This document shows, in pieces, positions 51,816-61,166 of a stretch of DNA of 64,000 nucleotides (positions are counted from its first letter, which is position 1; each line of letters begins with the position of its first letter). Below the pieces are notes generated by a model, which saw only the letters and a program-made list of their open reading frames with translations, ran no database searches and had not been told where the DNA came from. A program made the translations under genes and the position numbers. The DNA comes from Lachnospiraceae bacterium (GTDB taxonomy: Bacteria > Bacillota > Clostridia > Lachnospirales > Lachnospiraceae): NCBI GenBank assembly GCA_017517305.1, contig JAFWZV010000001.1, positions 62,001 through 126,000 on the forward strand. Reading direction: 5' to 3'.

Positions 51816-51855
51816 CTTAAAGAAATCTTAAAAATTTAGGGGATTTTTTCTTAAA
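51816..51855 (+). promoter_or_regulatory. 11-bp-spaced CTTAAA direct repeats before a response regulator
   Basis: CTTAAA occurs at 51816-51821, 51827-51832 and 51850-51855. The first two start 11 bp apart; the third is 23 bp after the second, about two helical turns. Such repeats are typical OmpR-family binding sites and lie just before the regulator gene. Confidence 0.5.
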
Positions 51856-51893
51856 AATATATTTTGCATAATCTATGTCAGGAGGTAGGAGAA

Positions 51894-52586
51894 ATGTACA
51901 ACATACTAATATGTGATGATGAAAAGGATATTGTGGAAGCTCTTAATATTTACCTTACCAGTGAGGGCTACAAAATCTTTAAGGCCTATAATGGCAGTGA
52001 GGCGTTAGGTGTTATTGAAAAAGAAGAGATACATTTGGTGCTTATGGATATTATGATGCCGGTTATGGATGGAATAACTGCTATGTCCAAGCTTCGTGAG
52101 AAAAGCAATTTGCCAGTAATTCTTCTAACTGCCAAGGGTGAGGACACTGACAAAATCCTAGGACTTAATGTGGGAGCTGACGATTATGTGACAAAGCCAT
52201 TTAATCCGGTGGAGCTTATAGCCAGAGTAAAGGCACAGCTAAGACGCTATATGACTTTAGGTGGAAGCAACACCACTGAGAAAAAGGATGTGTATATGGT
52301 AAGTGGAATTATCTTAGATGATAAGTCCAAGCAGGTGGTAGTAGATGGGGAAGAAGTAAGTCTTACACCTACAGAGTACTATATACTAAAGCTTTTTATG
52401 GAGAATCCTGGTAAGGTGTATTCCCCAAAGGATATCTATAAAGAGGTGTGGAAGGATATTCCACTGGGGTCTGAGGGTACTGTGGCAGTACATATTAGAC
52501 ATTTGCGAGAAAAGATTGAGATTAACCCTTCTGAACCAAGACACCTTAAGGTGGTTTGGGGACAGGGATACAAGATGGAGGAATGA
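51894..52586 (+). CDS. OmpR-family response regulator
   Basis: This 230-residue protein has a receiver domain with Asp52 in LMDIMMPVMDGI, acidic pocket CDDEKD, and LLTAKG with Lys. The winged helix ends VAVHIRHLREKIEINPSEPRHLKVVWGQGYKMEE, a VanR-like tail. AGGAGGTAGGAGAA precedes ATG 51894. The next gene encodes the matching kinase; the two are 5 nt apart. Confidence 0.94.
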   Translation: MYNILICDDEKDIVEALNIYLTSEGYKIFKAYNGSEALGVIEKEEIHLVLMDIMMPVMDGITAMSKLREKSNLPVILLTAKGEDTDKILGLNVGADDYVTKPFNPVELIARVKAQLRRYMTLGGSNTTEKKDVYMVSGIILDDKSKQVVVDGEEVSLTPTEYYILKLFMENPGKVYSPKDIYKEVWKDIPLGSEGTVAVHIRHLREKIEINPSEPRHLKVVWGQGYKMEE

Positions 52587-52591
52587 TTATT

Positions 52592-55366
52592 ATGAAGAAA
52601 TTAAGGGAGAGCGGACTGCTAAAATTTATAGCAGGAATAACACTTGGGTTAGGATTAATAGCTGGCATAGTGTCCGGTATATTTGCTGTGGGGGCAGTAA
52701 GCGAGGATTACTATGGAGCAGGTGGTAAGGAAAGACTTAAGGAAAGCATTATAGAAGAGATTGCCTGGTTTTATAATAGCCACGCCATGCATTATGTAGA
52801 GCATAAATTAAATGCAGAAAACTATGATGAATATGAGTGGGATGAGAAGTTCTATGAAGACTTATTTTCAGAGGAAAATACTAACTATATGTTCAACATC
52901 ACCACACCTGAGGGCAAGGAGCTTCTGTCTAACTACTATGTAGATGATGTGCAGTATAAGGGACAGATAGAAACTAATATTAGTGTGGAGCAGGAACAGG
53001 AGGTTATCTCCTGCCAGATTAATGTGACAGATATAGTGAGACCTGTAGAATATGCTGACCTTCCGGACTATGCAAAGGAGCAGTATGATGAGGGTGAATG
53101 GTATTATTACAGTATACCTAACGCTGTGGAGTATTATGATGGAGATGTGGTAGGGTATGTAGATGACAGCCAGCCAGATAGTACAAGTGTGACTGTTGAT
53201 ATGTCGGATGTGACAGCGGTTACAGTGAATACTGTAGAGATGCCAGATGCAACAGAGGTTGCAGTGGATGCAGCAGGTAGTGTGGTGAATGACCCTATGA
53301 TTCCTACAACAGCAGTTGAAACTACAGAGGTTACAGTGGATGCCACTACGGAGATAGCACCGGAAGAGATAATTGGCACAGATAATCCGCTAGAGCCAGC
53401 AGGGATTTCAAACGGCTTGGAAATATATAAGGATTCAGATGGTGTGTATTATTATATAGATGAATATGGTGTATTGCAGAACCTTATAAGTGAGGAATAC
53501 TACACCGAGGGCGAGCTTGCTGTAGAGGAAGCCATGGAGCAGTATGAGGCTGAAGAAAATAAGAACAGAATCATCTGCGCATACAGACATCCTATTAATT
53601 TAAATAATTTATATGTATATGGTAATGGAAATGATATTTATATAAATATTGATAATACAATAGATTACAGACTGGCAGACAGTTCCAAGTATCAATTTGT
53701 ATATGATAATCTTATGAATAAAACCAAGGATTATGATTATGTATATAGAGCTAACTGGGATTATGATATAGCGACCGGTACCTACACAGAAACCTATGAT
53801 TGTGGCAATTATCAGGATATCATTTTAACCTACTATGTAAAGTTAGAGCTTTCGGCCTACGACCATTTTGCCATGTCCTACAGACTTAAGTATATGACTC
53901 AGATATATGATGCAGCACTTCCTGTATTTGTAGTGTGCTGTGTGATTATTCTTATAACCTTTGCTTACCTTGTGTGGGCAGCAGGGCATAAGAAGAATGT
54001 GGAAGGAATAGCAGTAAGTGGATTTGATAAGATACCATATGATGTGGTTTTGGCGGTATATGGCATAGCCGCATTGTTCGGATTATTCCTAATTGCAGAA
54101 AATGGCTACAGCCTAAGGTCTATGCTGGTTCTTTCTATACCACTTTGTATAGTTGTAATGCTGTTCCCTGTACTTCTTAACACAACAGCCGTAAGATTTA
54201 AGGTGGGAAGCGTGCTTAAGAACACAGTAACTGTAAAGGTGCTAAAGTGGATATGGAAATGTGTTAAGAAGCTTTTTGGTCAGTGTAAATCAATATTTGG
54301 TTACCTGAGAGAGAATATGAATATTGTCTGGAAATGGGTTCTTGGCTTTGTGGCACTTGGTATATTTGAATTCTTTTTATGCATGGCATTCTCAGATATG
54401 GAATCAGTGGTTATGCTGATGATGTTAGACTTCCTAATCATTGGCGCAGTTCTTGTAATAGCAGCTATTAACATGAACAAGCTTAAGGAAGGAGCGAAGA
54501 AGATTGCAGCAGGAAATGTAGGCTACAAGCTTGACACAGACCATATGCTTTGGGAGTTTAAAAAGCATGGAGAAACCCTAAATAGTATCAATGATGGAAT
54601 ATCTGTGGCAGTAAATGAGCGTCTTAAGAGCGAGCATATGCAGACAGAGCTTATAACAAATGTTACTCACGACATTAAGACACCACTTACATCAATAATT
54701 AGCTATGTAGACCTGCTTTCTAAGGAAGAGCTTAACAATGAAAAGGCTGATGAGTATGTTGAGGTATTGTCCAGACAGTCAGAGAGACTTAAGAAGCTTA
54801 TAGAGGATCTTATAGAGGCATCCAAGGCTACAACCGGTAATCTTAAGGTGGAGTTCTCAGATGTAGATGTAAAGGTGCTCTTGGAGCAGTCCCTAGGAGA
54901 GTTTTCTGATAAGCTTTTAGCTAAGGGACTTAAGCCGGTGGTAAATTTCCACACTGATGATACAGTTGTAAGAGCTGACGGTAAGCATCTGTGGAGAGTG
55001 TTTGATAATCTTATCAATAACATTTCTAAGTATGCACAAGACAACACTAGAGTCTACGTGGATGTGGAGAGAGTTACAACAGATGAGACCATTGATGGAA
55101 TGACCTTGGATGATATAGTGAAGAATAGCTACGCAGGTAACAGTGCGGAAGTATTAAAGGTATCCTTCAAGAATATTTCTAAGGAGGAGCTTAATATCTC
55201 TGGTGAGGAGCTTATGCAGCGATTTGTTCGTGGAGATAAGTCCAGAAATACTGAGGGTAACGGTTTGGGACTTTCTATAGCCAAAAGCCTGATGAAGCTT
55301 CAGGATGGAGACTTAGAAATTATAGTTGATGGAGATTTGTTTAAGGTGGTTCTTATACTGAAGTAA
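52592..55366 (+). CDS. Large sensor histidine kinase with multi-TM domain
   Basis: This 924-residue protein is unusually long for a kinase. TM1 is at residues 10-35. An extracytoplasmic domain runs to about 440 and includes an acidic Thr/Val-rich insert (191-266) made of repeated VTVD/VAVD/TTEVTV-like pieces. Four or more further membrane segments lie between 445 and 640. HisKA has His693 in TNVTHDIKTPLTSI, and the ATPase domain has NLINNISKYA and GNGLGLSIAKSL. It pairs with the response regulator upstream. The sensed signal is unknown. ATG 52592 is preferred; ATG 52583 is too close to GGAGG. Confidence 0.9.
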   Translation: MKKLRESGLLKFIAGITLGLGLIAGIVSGIFAVGAVSEDYYGAGGKERLKESIIEEIAWFYNSHAMHYVEHKLNAENYDEYEWDEKFYEDLFSEENTNYMFNITTPEGKELLSNYYVDDVQYKGQIETNISVEQEQEVISCQINVTDIVRPVEYADLPDYAKEQYDEGEWYYYSIPNAVEYYDGDVVGYVDDSQPDSTSVTVDMSDVTAVTVNTVEMPDATEVAVDAAGSVVNDPMIPTTAVETTEVTVDATTEIAPEEIIGTDNPLEPAGISNGLEIYKDSDGVYYYIDEYGVLQNLISEEYYTEGELAVEEAMEQYEAEENKNRIICAYRHPINLNNLYVYGNGNDIYINIDNTIDYRLADSSKYQFVYDNLMNKTKDYDYVYRANWDYDIATGTYTETYDCGNYQDIILTYYVKLELSAYDHFAMSYRLKYMTQIYDAALPVFVVCCVIILITFAYLVWAAGHKKNVEGIAVSGFDKIPYDVVLAVYGIAALFGLFLIAENGYSLRSMLVLSIPLCIVVMLFPVLLNTTAVRFKVGSVLKNTVTVKVLKWIWKCVKKLFGQCKSIFGYLRENMNIVWKWVLGFVALGIFEFFLCMAFSDMESVVMLMMLDFLIIGAVLVIAAINMNKLKEGAKKIAAGNVGYKLDTDHMLWEFKKHGETLNSINDGISVAVNERLKSEHMQTELITNVTHDIKTPLTSIISYVDLLSKEELNNEKADEYVEVLSRQSERLKKLIEDLIEASKATTGNLKVEFSDVDVKVLLEQSLGEFSDKLLAKGLKPVVNFHTDDTVVRADGKHLWRVFDNLINNISKYAQDNTRVYVDVERVTTDETIDGMTLDDIVKNSYAGNSAEVLKVSFKNISKEELNISGEELMQRFVRGDKSRNTEGNGLGLSIAKSLMKLQDGDLEIIVDGDLFKVVLILK

Positions 55367-55383
55367 ATATTTGGGTATAATAT

Positions 55384-55416
55384 AGGCAGGTTGTCAATTA
55401 AGATGACCTGTCTTTT
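55384..55416 (+). terminator. Terminator after the large kinase gene
   Basis: A 12-bp stem including G-U pairs around a 6-nt loop is followed by TTTTGTT. Confidence 0.65.
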
Positions 55417-55452
55417 GTTATGTTAAATCTAAGTAAAATAAGTAAAATCTAG

Positions 55453-55482
55453 TTGACGGCAGATTATTATATCTTGTATTAT
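55453..55482 (+). promoter_or_regulatory. Promoter of the Na/Pi symporter gene
   Basis: TTGACG at 55453-55458 and TATTAT at 55477-55482 are 18 bp apart. I looked for a pho-box-like repeat and saw none that was convincing. Confidence 0.5.
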
Positions 55483-55545
55483 GAGTGATGTAGGTCAATT
55501 TTTGACAGTATTACTTTTTGGAAGAATAAGGAGATTATTATTCGT

Positions 55546-57324
55546 ATGGAACAGAGCTTTGATATCTTTAATGTGCTGTCTATGATAGGTGGATTATCTT
55601 TATTCCTTTACGGAATGAATGTTATGGGTGATGCCCTTTCTAAGATGGCAGGAGGTAAGCTTGAGCGTGTGTTAGAGAAGCTTACTACTAATAAGCTTAT
55701 GGCTGTTTTGCTTGGAGCAGGTGTTACTGCAGTTATTCAGTCCTCATCTGCTACCACGGTTATGGTTGTCGGTTTCGTAAACTCCGGTATTATGAAGCTT
55801 AAGCAGGCAGTAGGAATTATAATGGGTGCTAATATCGGTACCACCATAACCTCTTGGATACTTAGTTTGAGTGGCTTGAGTGGAGATAGCTTATTTATTA
55901 AGCTTCTTAAGCCTACATCATTCACACCGATTTTGGCCCTTATAGGTGTTATACTTCTCATATTTATGAAGAGTGAGAAGAAGCATGATATAGGAACCAT
56001 ACTGCTTGGCTTTGCGGTTCTTATGTTTGGTATGGACGCCATGAGTAGTGCAGTTAAGCCATTGGCTGAGGTTGATGCATTCACTAATATTCTGATTATG
56101 TTTGAAAACCCTATACTTGGTATGATAGCAGGTCTTGTGCTTACAGCTATTATTCAGTCTTCATCTGCATCAGTGGGTATATTGCAGGCACTTTGTGTGA
56201 CCGGTAAAATTACTTATGCCAATGCTATTCCGATTATCATGGGACAGAATATTGGTACATGTATAACAGCTGTATTATCATCAGTTGGTGCCAGCAAGGA
56301 TGCTAAGCGTGCGTCAGCAGTACACCTTTACTTTAACGTGATTGGTACTACTATATTTATGGCAGTGTTCTATCTTATCAATGCTATAGTTCCATGGCCA
56401 TTTATAGATGATGTGGCAGGGGCAGCAGGAATAGCGGTTGTTCATACAGTATTTAATGTTCTTGCAACACTTGTGCTTCTTCCTATGTCTAATCTTCTTG
56501 AGACTCTTGCGGTTAAGACTATTAAGGATAAGGCAGGAGAGGAAGAGGAAGAGCAGGATGCAGTACTTTCACTTCTGGATTACAGATTCTTAGACCAGCC
56601 GGGTATAGCTATAGCTCAAAGTCACAAGGTTGCTATGGAGATGGCTCGTATGTCAAGAGATGCAGTACTTGAAGCGGCTTCACTTATAGGTAATTATGAC
56701 GAGGAAAAAGCCAGTCATGTAAGATATATTGAGGATAAGGTTGATGTTTATGAGGATGTATTAAGCGCCTATCTTTTAAAGCTCAGTGGTAGAGATGTAT
56801 CTCAGGAGGATAATAGAATCCTGTCTACTCTGCTTCACTCTGTAGGAGATATAGAGCGTATATCAGACCTTTCAGTGGATGTTTTACTTGGAGTTGAGCG
56901 TATGCATAAGAAGGAACAGGCATTTTCCAAGAAGGCCATGGAGGAGCTTAATGTGTACGGCAGAGCTCTTAAGGATATTTTGGACCTTACAGTATCTGCT
57001 CTGGAAAATAGTGACAGAGATAAAGCTATTTTGGTTCAGCCTATGGAGGACCTTATTGATACCATGAATAAGGAGCTTAAAAAGCGCCATGTTAAGAGAC
57101 TTAAGAAGGGTAAATGTACAGTTGAGCTTGGAATGAGCTTGTCAGATATTACAGATACCTACGAGAGAATTTCAGACCACTGTTCAAATGTGGCGGTATG
57201 TATAGTTCAGGGTGATGATGAAGAGTTCGAGGCTCACGACTATCGTAAGCAGCAGAAGGCGGATGAGGAAGCTTGGTTTGCTAAGAAGTACGAGGAGTTT
57301 GAGGCTGAGTACGCATTGCCATAA
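55546..57324 (+). CDS. Na+/phosphate symporter with PhoU-like domain
   Basis: This 592-residue protein has two inverted QSSSAT/QSSSAS repeats (AVIQSSSATTVMVVGFVNSG near 63-82 and AIIQSSSASVGILQAL near 202-217), the signature of the NptA/Na-Pi cotransporter II family, with eight or so membrane segments. The C-terminal 200 residues are a PhoU-like helical bundle (KVAMEMARMSRDAVLEA, LLHSVGDIERISDLS, ITDTYERISDHCSNVA). It takes up phosphate with sodium, probably gated by the PhoU-like domain. AAGGAG lies 12 bases before ATG. Confidence 0.94.
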   Translation: MEQSFDIFNVLSMIGGLSLFLYGMNVMGDALSKMAGGKLERVLEKLTTNKLMAVLLGAGVTAVIQSSSATTVMVVGFVNSGIMKLKQAVGIIMGANIGTTITSWILSLSGLSGDSLFIKLLKPTSFTPILALIGVILLIFMKSEKKHDIGTILLGFAVLMFGMDAMSSAVKPLAEVDAFTNILIMFENPILGMIAGLVLTAIIQSSSASVGILQALCVTGKITYANAIPIIMGQNIGTCITAVLSSVGASKDAKRASAVHLYFNVIGTTIFMAVFYLINAIVPWPFIDDVAGAAGIAVVHTVFNVLATLVLLPMSNLLETLAVKTIKDKAGEEEEEQDAVLSLLDYRFLDQPGIAIAQSHKVAMEMARMSRDAVLEAASLIGNYDEEKASHVRYIEDKVDVYEDVLSAYLLKLSGRDVSQEDNRILSTLLHSVGDIERISDLSVDVLLGVERMHKKEQAFSKKAMEELNVYGRALKDILDLTVSALENSDRDKAILVQPMEDLIDTMNKELKKRHVKRLKKGKCTVELGMSLSDITDTYERISDHCSNVAVCIVQGDDEEFEAHDYRKQQKADEEAWFAKKYEEFEAEYALP

Positions 57325-57336
57325 TATGTGAATTTT

Positions 57337-57377
57337 AATAGCTTGGAAAGATATGACTTTCCAAGCTATTTGTTTAT
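57337..57377 (+). terminator. Terminator after the Na/Pi symporter gene
   Basis: A 14-bp perfect stem (57337-57350 with 57357-57370) with a 6-nt loop is followed by TGTTT. Confidence 0.8.
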
Positions 57378-57400
57378 ATAGTAATACTAGGAGGTAATAT

Positions 57401-57784
57401 ATGGAATTATTACAATATTTTAAAAGCTTGTTAGATGAGGATAAAGCACCTGTAGTAATATGTGACTTGAACCATACAATAATATATATGAATCCATCAG
57501 CCTGCAAACATTATAACAGGTTTGGCGGAGATAAGCTTTTGGGAGGCAATCTTTTAGATTGTCATAATGACAAATCCTGTGAGATGATTATAAAAATTCT
57601 AGAATGGTTTAGAGAGAGTAGGTCAAACAATAGAATTTATACTTATAGAAATGATAAGGAAAACAAGGATGTGTATGTTATAGCCTTGCGAGATGAACAG
57701 GGTGAACTTATTGGGTATTACGAAAAGCATGAGTACAGAAGTATTGAAACAAGTAAACTATATGATTTTAATACTTTTTTGTAA
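57401..57784 (+). CDS. PAS-domain protein
   Basis: This 127-residue protein is a single PAS domain: DKAPVVICDLNHTIIYMNPSACKHYNRFGGDKLLGGNLLDCHN, then RIYTYRNDKENKDVYVIALRDEQGELIGYYE. It resembles the PAS_4/PAS-like N-terminal domains of signalling proteins, but no output domain follows. It may bind a small ligand or haem. AGGAGG precedes the ATG. Confidence 0.85.
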   Translation: MELLQYFKSLLDEDKAPVVICDLNHTIIYMNPSACKHYNRFGGDKLLGGNLLDCHNDKSCEMIIKILEWFRESRSNNRIYTYRNDKENKDVYVIALRDEQGELIGYYEKHEYRSIETSKLYDFNTFL

Positions 57785-57796
57785 AAATGTAGATAC

Positions 57797-57831
57797 AAGG
57801 GCAGTCTGAAAAAAATACGGACTGTCTTTTT
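57797..57831 (+). terminator. Terminator after the PAS protein gene
   Basis: Arms at 57797-57808 and 57818-57829 pair over about 11 bp with some G-U pairs; a T-run follows. Confidence 0.7.
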
Positions 57832-57942
57832 GTTATGAAAACTTATATTATGTGGGTAAAAAAATTGATTTTACTGGAAATTATTATGTGTTATAATATA
57901 GTTCGATTATTAAAGCATTATGACATATATAGGAGAAAATAG

Positions 57943-58911
57943 ATGATAAACATATCCATAATATACGGGGTTGTTGCAGTAATATCACTTTTGCTTGCAA
58001 TATCCTACTGTGTATTTATTCGTAAAAAGGAAATATGGTTGGTATGGTTGTATTTTTCAGTGTTTATTGCCAATCTGGGTTATTTTGCCCTGTCTATATC
58101 TAAGACCTTAGAGGAAGCCTTGCTAGCAAACAGGATTGCATACTTGGGATGTGTGTTTTTGCCACTTTTTATGTTGGTTATTATTGGAAAGACTTGCAAC
58201 ACTTCATTGCCTAAAATTACCACAATCGCTTGTGTAATTATAAGTTGTATTGTTTTTCTAATAGCTGCCAGTCCGGGATATACAGATTGGTATTATAAGG
58301 AGGTAACCTTCACAGTAGTAGAAGGCGGAGCTAAGCTACAGAAGGTGTATGGACCTCTGCATAATCTATATTATGTGTATTTGTTTGCGTATTTTGCAGC
58401 AATGATAGGCTTAATAATATATGCTATGAGTAAGAAAAAAATCACATCCTACAAGCAAGGAGGGTTGCTTACTGTTGTAGTTATGTTGAATATATTGATA
58501 TGGTTTGTGGAGCAGCTGGTTAATTGGGATTTTGAGTTTTTGTCAGTGTCCTATATTGCTAGTGAATTATTGTTGCTTTTACTTTATGGCATGATACAGG
58601 ATTATGAGCTTGCTATGGGGACAAGGTTCGATAAAAGTGCAACAATGGTCAGCGAACTAGAAGACAATGCTGCTGATAATAGTGAAGATAAAATGGAGAC
58701 CGAGCCTGAATTTAATCCTTACGAATTAGGCAAGCTATCAGACAGAGAGAAGGATGTCCTTAAGCTTTTGTATGCAGGGAAGAAGAGAAAGGAAATTGCG
58801 GAGGAGCTTTTTATCTCAGATAATACAGTTAAGAAGCATATATCTAGTATGTTTTCCAAGCTTCAGGTTAGTAGCAGGGAAGAGCTTTTCTCCAAATTAC
58901 AGATTAAATAA
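57943..58911 (+). CDS. LuxR-family regulator with seven-TM sensor domain
   Basis: The first 225 residues of this 322-residue protein form seven membrane segments, similar to the 7TM N-terminal module of some histidine kinases (HisKA_7TM-like). Residues 255-322 are a LuxR winged HTH: LSDREKDVLKLLYAGKKRKEIAEELFISDNTVKKHISSMFSKLQVSSREEL. It is a one-component membrane-bound regulator. The lipoprotein gene that follows is a probable target. GGAGAAAATAG precedes the ATG. Confidence 0.9.
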   Translation: MINISIIYGVVAVISLLLAISYCVFIRKKEIWLVWLYFSVFIANLGYFALSISKTLEEALLANRIAYLGCVFLPLFMLVIIGKTCNTSLPKITTIACVIISCIVFLIAASPGYTDWYYKEVTFTVVEGGAKLQKVYGPLHNLYYVYLFAYFAAMIGLIIYAMSKKKITSYKQGGLLTVVVMLNILIWFVEQLVNWDFEFLSVSYIASELLLLLLYGMIQDYELAMGTRFDKSATMVSELEDNAADNSEDKMETEPEFNPYELGKLSDREKDVLKLLYAGKKRKEIAEELFISDNTVKKHISSMFSKLQVSSREELFSKLQIK

Positions 58912-58913
58912 AA

Positions 58914-58951
58914 GTACCCATTATATTACCCATAAATAGGGTGAATGGGTA
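58914..58951 (+). terminator. Hairpin after the LuxR-type gene
   Basis: Outer TACCCATT/AATGGGTA and inner ACCC/GGGT arms form a stem. No T-run follows, so termination here is uncertain. Confidence 0.45.
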
Positions 58952-58961
58952 TCGACAAAAA

Positions 58962-58990
58962 GTACCATATGTGAGAAAATATTATGGTAC
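58962..58990 (+). promoter_or_regulatory. Inverted repeat upstream of the lipoprotein gene
   Basis: GTACCATA at 58962-58969 and TATGGTAC at 58983-58990 form a perfect 8-bp inverted repeat with a 13-bp gap, 38 bp before the start codon. It could be a binding site for the neighbouring 7TM-LuxR regulator. Confidence 0.4.
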
Positions 58991-59027
58991 ATTTTATGCT
59001 TAAATATAATACGAGGAGGAAAAAGGT

Positions 59028-60383
59028 ATGAAAAAAGCTTTAGTGTTGTTACTTACTGCAGTTATGATGGTATGTATGCTAACAGGCTGTGGCAAGGACA
59101 AGGAGAAGGATTCTTCCAAAGAGGCAACAACCCAGGAGGAAAAAGCCGGCTTAGAAAAGGGGTACTGGGTAGCAGATAAAATAATTATGGAGGGAACAGA
59201 ATTTTCCGGTCAGGATTTAGTTGATATTTTCGGTCCTAAGGAAAATGTTATGTCTCTTGCATTTTCAGAGGGAAAGGTGGATGGTGTAGTTTTTGATGAC
59301 TATATATCTGCCACCTACACTGGAACCATAGATAATTTTACAATTGATATGGATGGAGAAGCGTTAAAGGGTAAGAGCACAGGTAAGGATACCATAGAGC
59401 TTAGTCTTGGTGATGGCTCCTCATTTACTCTTGTTAATCAGGAGGAGATGCCAGCCCCTATAGCAAACAATCCATGGAAGACCTATAAGGTTGATTTTAC
59501 AGCAGAGGAAAGCTGTGCCATGAGTAACTTTATGGCAGAGGGCAAATACTATATTGAGGATGATGTTATATATGGTTTGTCACACAGTGTATCCAATGAT
59601 GGTACATTTGCTGCAACACCTTTTTCTATGAAGGGTGATTTTCCAGAGTTTGAAGAGCCTGTTAGCTTAGATGACAGAGGCGTGGCTTACTATATCACTA
59701 AGCATGAGGATTATCTGTACTATATTCTTAATTATACTGAGGTTTGTCGTGTGCATACTGATGGTACTGGTAGAGAGACTTTGTATTCGGGAGATTGTGG
59801 TTATCTTCAGGTTCACGAAGGAAAGCTTTATTTTACAGATTCAAACAGCCATTTTGTGTCAGCAGATTTAGATGGCAAGAATGTAGTTGAGCTTGTGGAG
59901 AAGGAGGTTTATTATCCATATTTTATAGCCACTGACTGGATAATATTCCAGGATGATGCAGATGATGAGGCGCTACATTTGTATAATGTGGGACTTAAGA
60001 CAGAGCTTAATATAACCTATGAGCCATCCTATACACCGATTATTAGTGGAAAATATCTGTATTATTTAAGCTACTCTGAGGAAGGGTATATGTTGAACCA
60101 GGTGGATATGAGTGATCCAGAGATGTTTACATTTGATATGGCAGATGGTATTATTGCTGACTATATATATCTAATAGATGGTGAAGAAATCTATACATTT
60201 AATAATAATCATGTAGCATTGGCTGATTGGAAGACTCTTGCTGATGCTGGTGATGAATACACATGTGTTGACTTGTATGTTTCTAAGGATTTTAAAATTT
60301 ATCATAATATCGATGACCAGGGCTTGATAAGTGGTAAGTATCTTTTCAACAAGAACACATCTGGATCAACATCATTTAAATAA
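59028..60383 (+). CDS. DUF5050-like surface lipoprotein
   Basis: This 451-residue protein has a lipobox LTGC with Cys near residue 21 and a Lys/Glu-rich linker. The first half has an uncharacterised domain; the second half has DUF5050-like beta-propeller repeats (YYITKHEDYLYYILNYTEVCRVHTDGTGRETLYSG, KLYFTDSNSHFVSADLDGKNVVELV). AGGAGG precedes the ATG. The function is unknown; DUF5050 repeats usually occur on cell-surface proteins. Confidence 0.82.
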   Translation: MKKALVLLLTAVMMVCMLTGCGKDKEKDSSKEATTQEEKAGLEKGYWVADKIIMEGTEFSGQDLVDIFGPKENVMSLAFSEGKVDGVVFDDYISATYTGTIDNFTIDMDGEALKGKSTGKDTIELSLGDGSSFTLVNQEEMPAPIANNPWKTYKVDFTAEESCAMSNFMAEGKYYIEDDVIYGLSHSVSNDGTFAATPFSMKGDFPEFEEPVSLDDRGVAYYITKHEDYLYYILNYTEVCRVHTDGTGRETLYSGDCGYLQVHEGKLYFTDSNSHFVSADLDGKNVVELVEKEVYYPYFIATDWIIFQDDADDEALHLYNVGLKTELNITYEPSYTPIISGKYLYYLSYSEEGYMLNQVDMSDPEMFTFDMADGIIADYIYLIDGEEIYTFNNNHVALADWKTLADAGDEYTCVDLYVSKDFKIYHNIDDQGLISGKYLFNKNTSGSTSFK

Positions 60384-60428
60384 GCTATTTTATCTACACA
60401 CAGTGTAGGAGGAAAATAGAGGGGGTTA

Positions 60429-60463
60429 GTAGCCGGAGGAGGAATCTTTCGGCTACATTTTTT
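60429..60463 (+). terminator. Terminator after the DUF5050-like gene
   Basis: A 7-bp stem GTAGCCG/CGGCTAC with a 14-nt loop is followed by ATTTTTTG. Confidence 0.75.
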
Positions 60464-60537
60464 GTGTTATAATTTGAGTTATGTCAACTGATGCTTGAAA
60501 ATACAATAAAAATATATCGAAAAACGATAAAAATGTA

Positions 60538-60566
60538 TTGACAAACAGAAATGACTGGTATAATAT
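60538..60566 (+). promoter_or_regulatory. Promoter of the DUF2975/XRE/DUF4173 cassette
   Basis: TTGACA at 60538-60543 is followed by TATAATAT; the best -10 is TAATAT at 60561-60566 (17 bp). A leader of about 100 nt follows, with TACACTTGG/TCTAAGTGTA arms at 60627 and 60651 before the ribosome binding site; it could sequester nothing obvious. Confidence 0.55.
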
Positions 60567-60674
60567 ACCCTCAACAGGTAAGATTTTACAGTCTTGCTGA
60601 TATGCGTATATCAAGATTAGATGTACACTTGGTTGTTGGTTTAGTCAATCTAAGTGTAGGAATGGAGGAACAAG

Positions 60675-61148
60675 ATGTTAAAGATACCAAGTAAACTTTC
60701 AATCACAATTTCAATTGCAGTGTCGGTGACATTCTTTGCACTGTGCATAGGTCTTGGATTTTATATGCCGGAGTTTGCAGATCTTATGATTCAGGCAGTA
60801 AATGATTTGGGCATAACCAAGGTGGAGGGCAGTGATGAAAATATCATCTTAGGACTTGCCTATGTGGCCCTGGTGTTTATTACACTGATAGATATTCTTC
60901 TCTTTATGCTTCTTATGAAGGTTAAAGCAGGAAAGGTATTTACAGCAGAAAGTGTTGGTCTTATAAGGGGAATCTCCTGGGGATGCTACTTAGTAGCAGG
61001 AGTGTTCTGTGGTCTGGCAGCATATTTTACATTTGTAGCTCTTTTGGTGGCCTTTGTGGCAGCATTCTTAGGACTTTGTCTAAGAGTGGTGAAGAATGTA
61101 ATCGAGGAAGCTACAGAGATTAAGGCTGAGAATGATATGACAGTATAA
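60675..61148 (+). CDS. DUF2975 membrane protein
   Basis: This 157-residue membrane protein has four segments and the DUF2975 pattern: FTAESVGLIRGISWGCYLVAGVFC near residues 95-119. It is followed 18 nt later by a small XRE regulator; the DUF2975-HTH pair (YoaS/YozG in Bacillus) is recurrent, and the HTH protein is thought to regulate the pair. GGAGG precedes ATG. Confidence 0.88.
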   Translation: MLKIPSKLSITISIAVSVTFFALCIGLGFYMPEFADLMIQAVNDLGITKVEGSDENIILGLAYVALVFITLIDILLFMLLMKVKAGKVFTAESVGLIRGISWGCYLVAGVFCGLAAYFTFVALLVAFVAAFLGLCLRVVKNVIEEATEIKAENDMTV

Positions 61149-61166
61149 AAGCGATGGAGGGATAAT

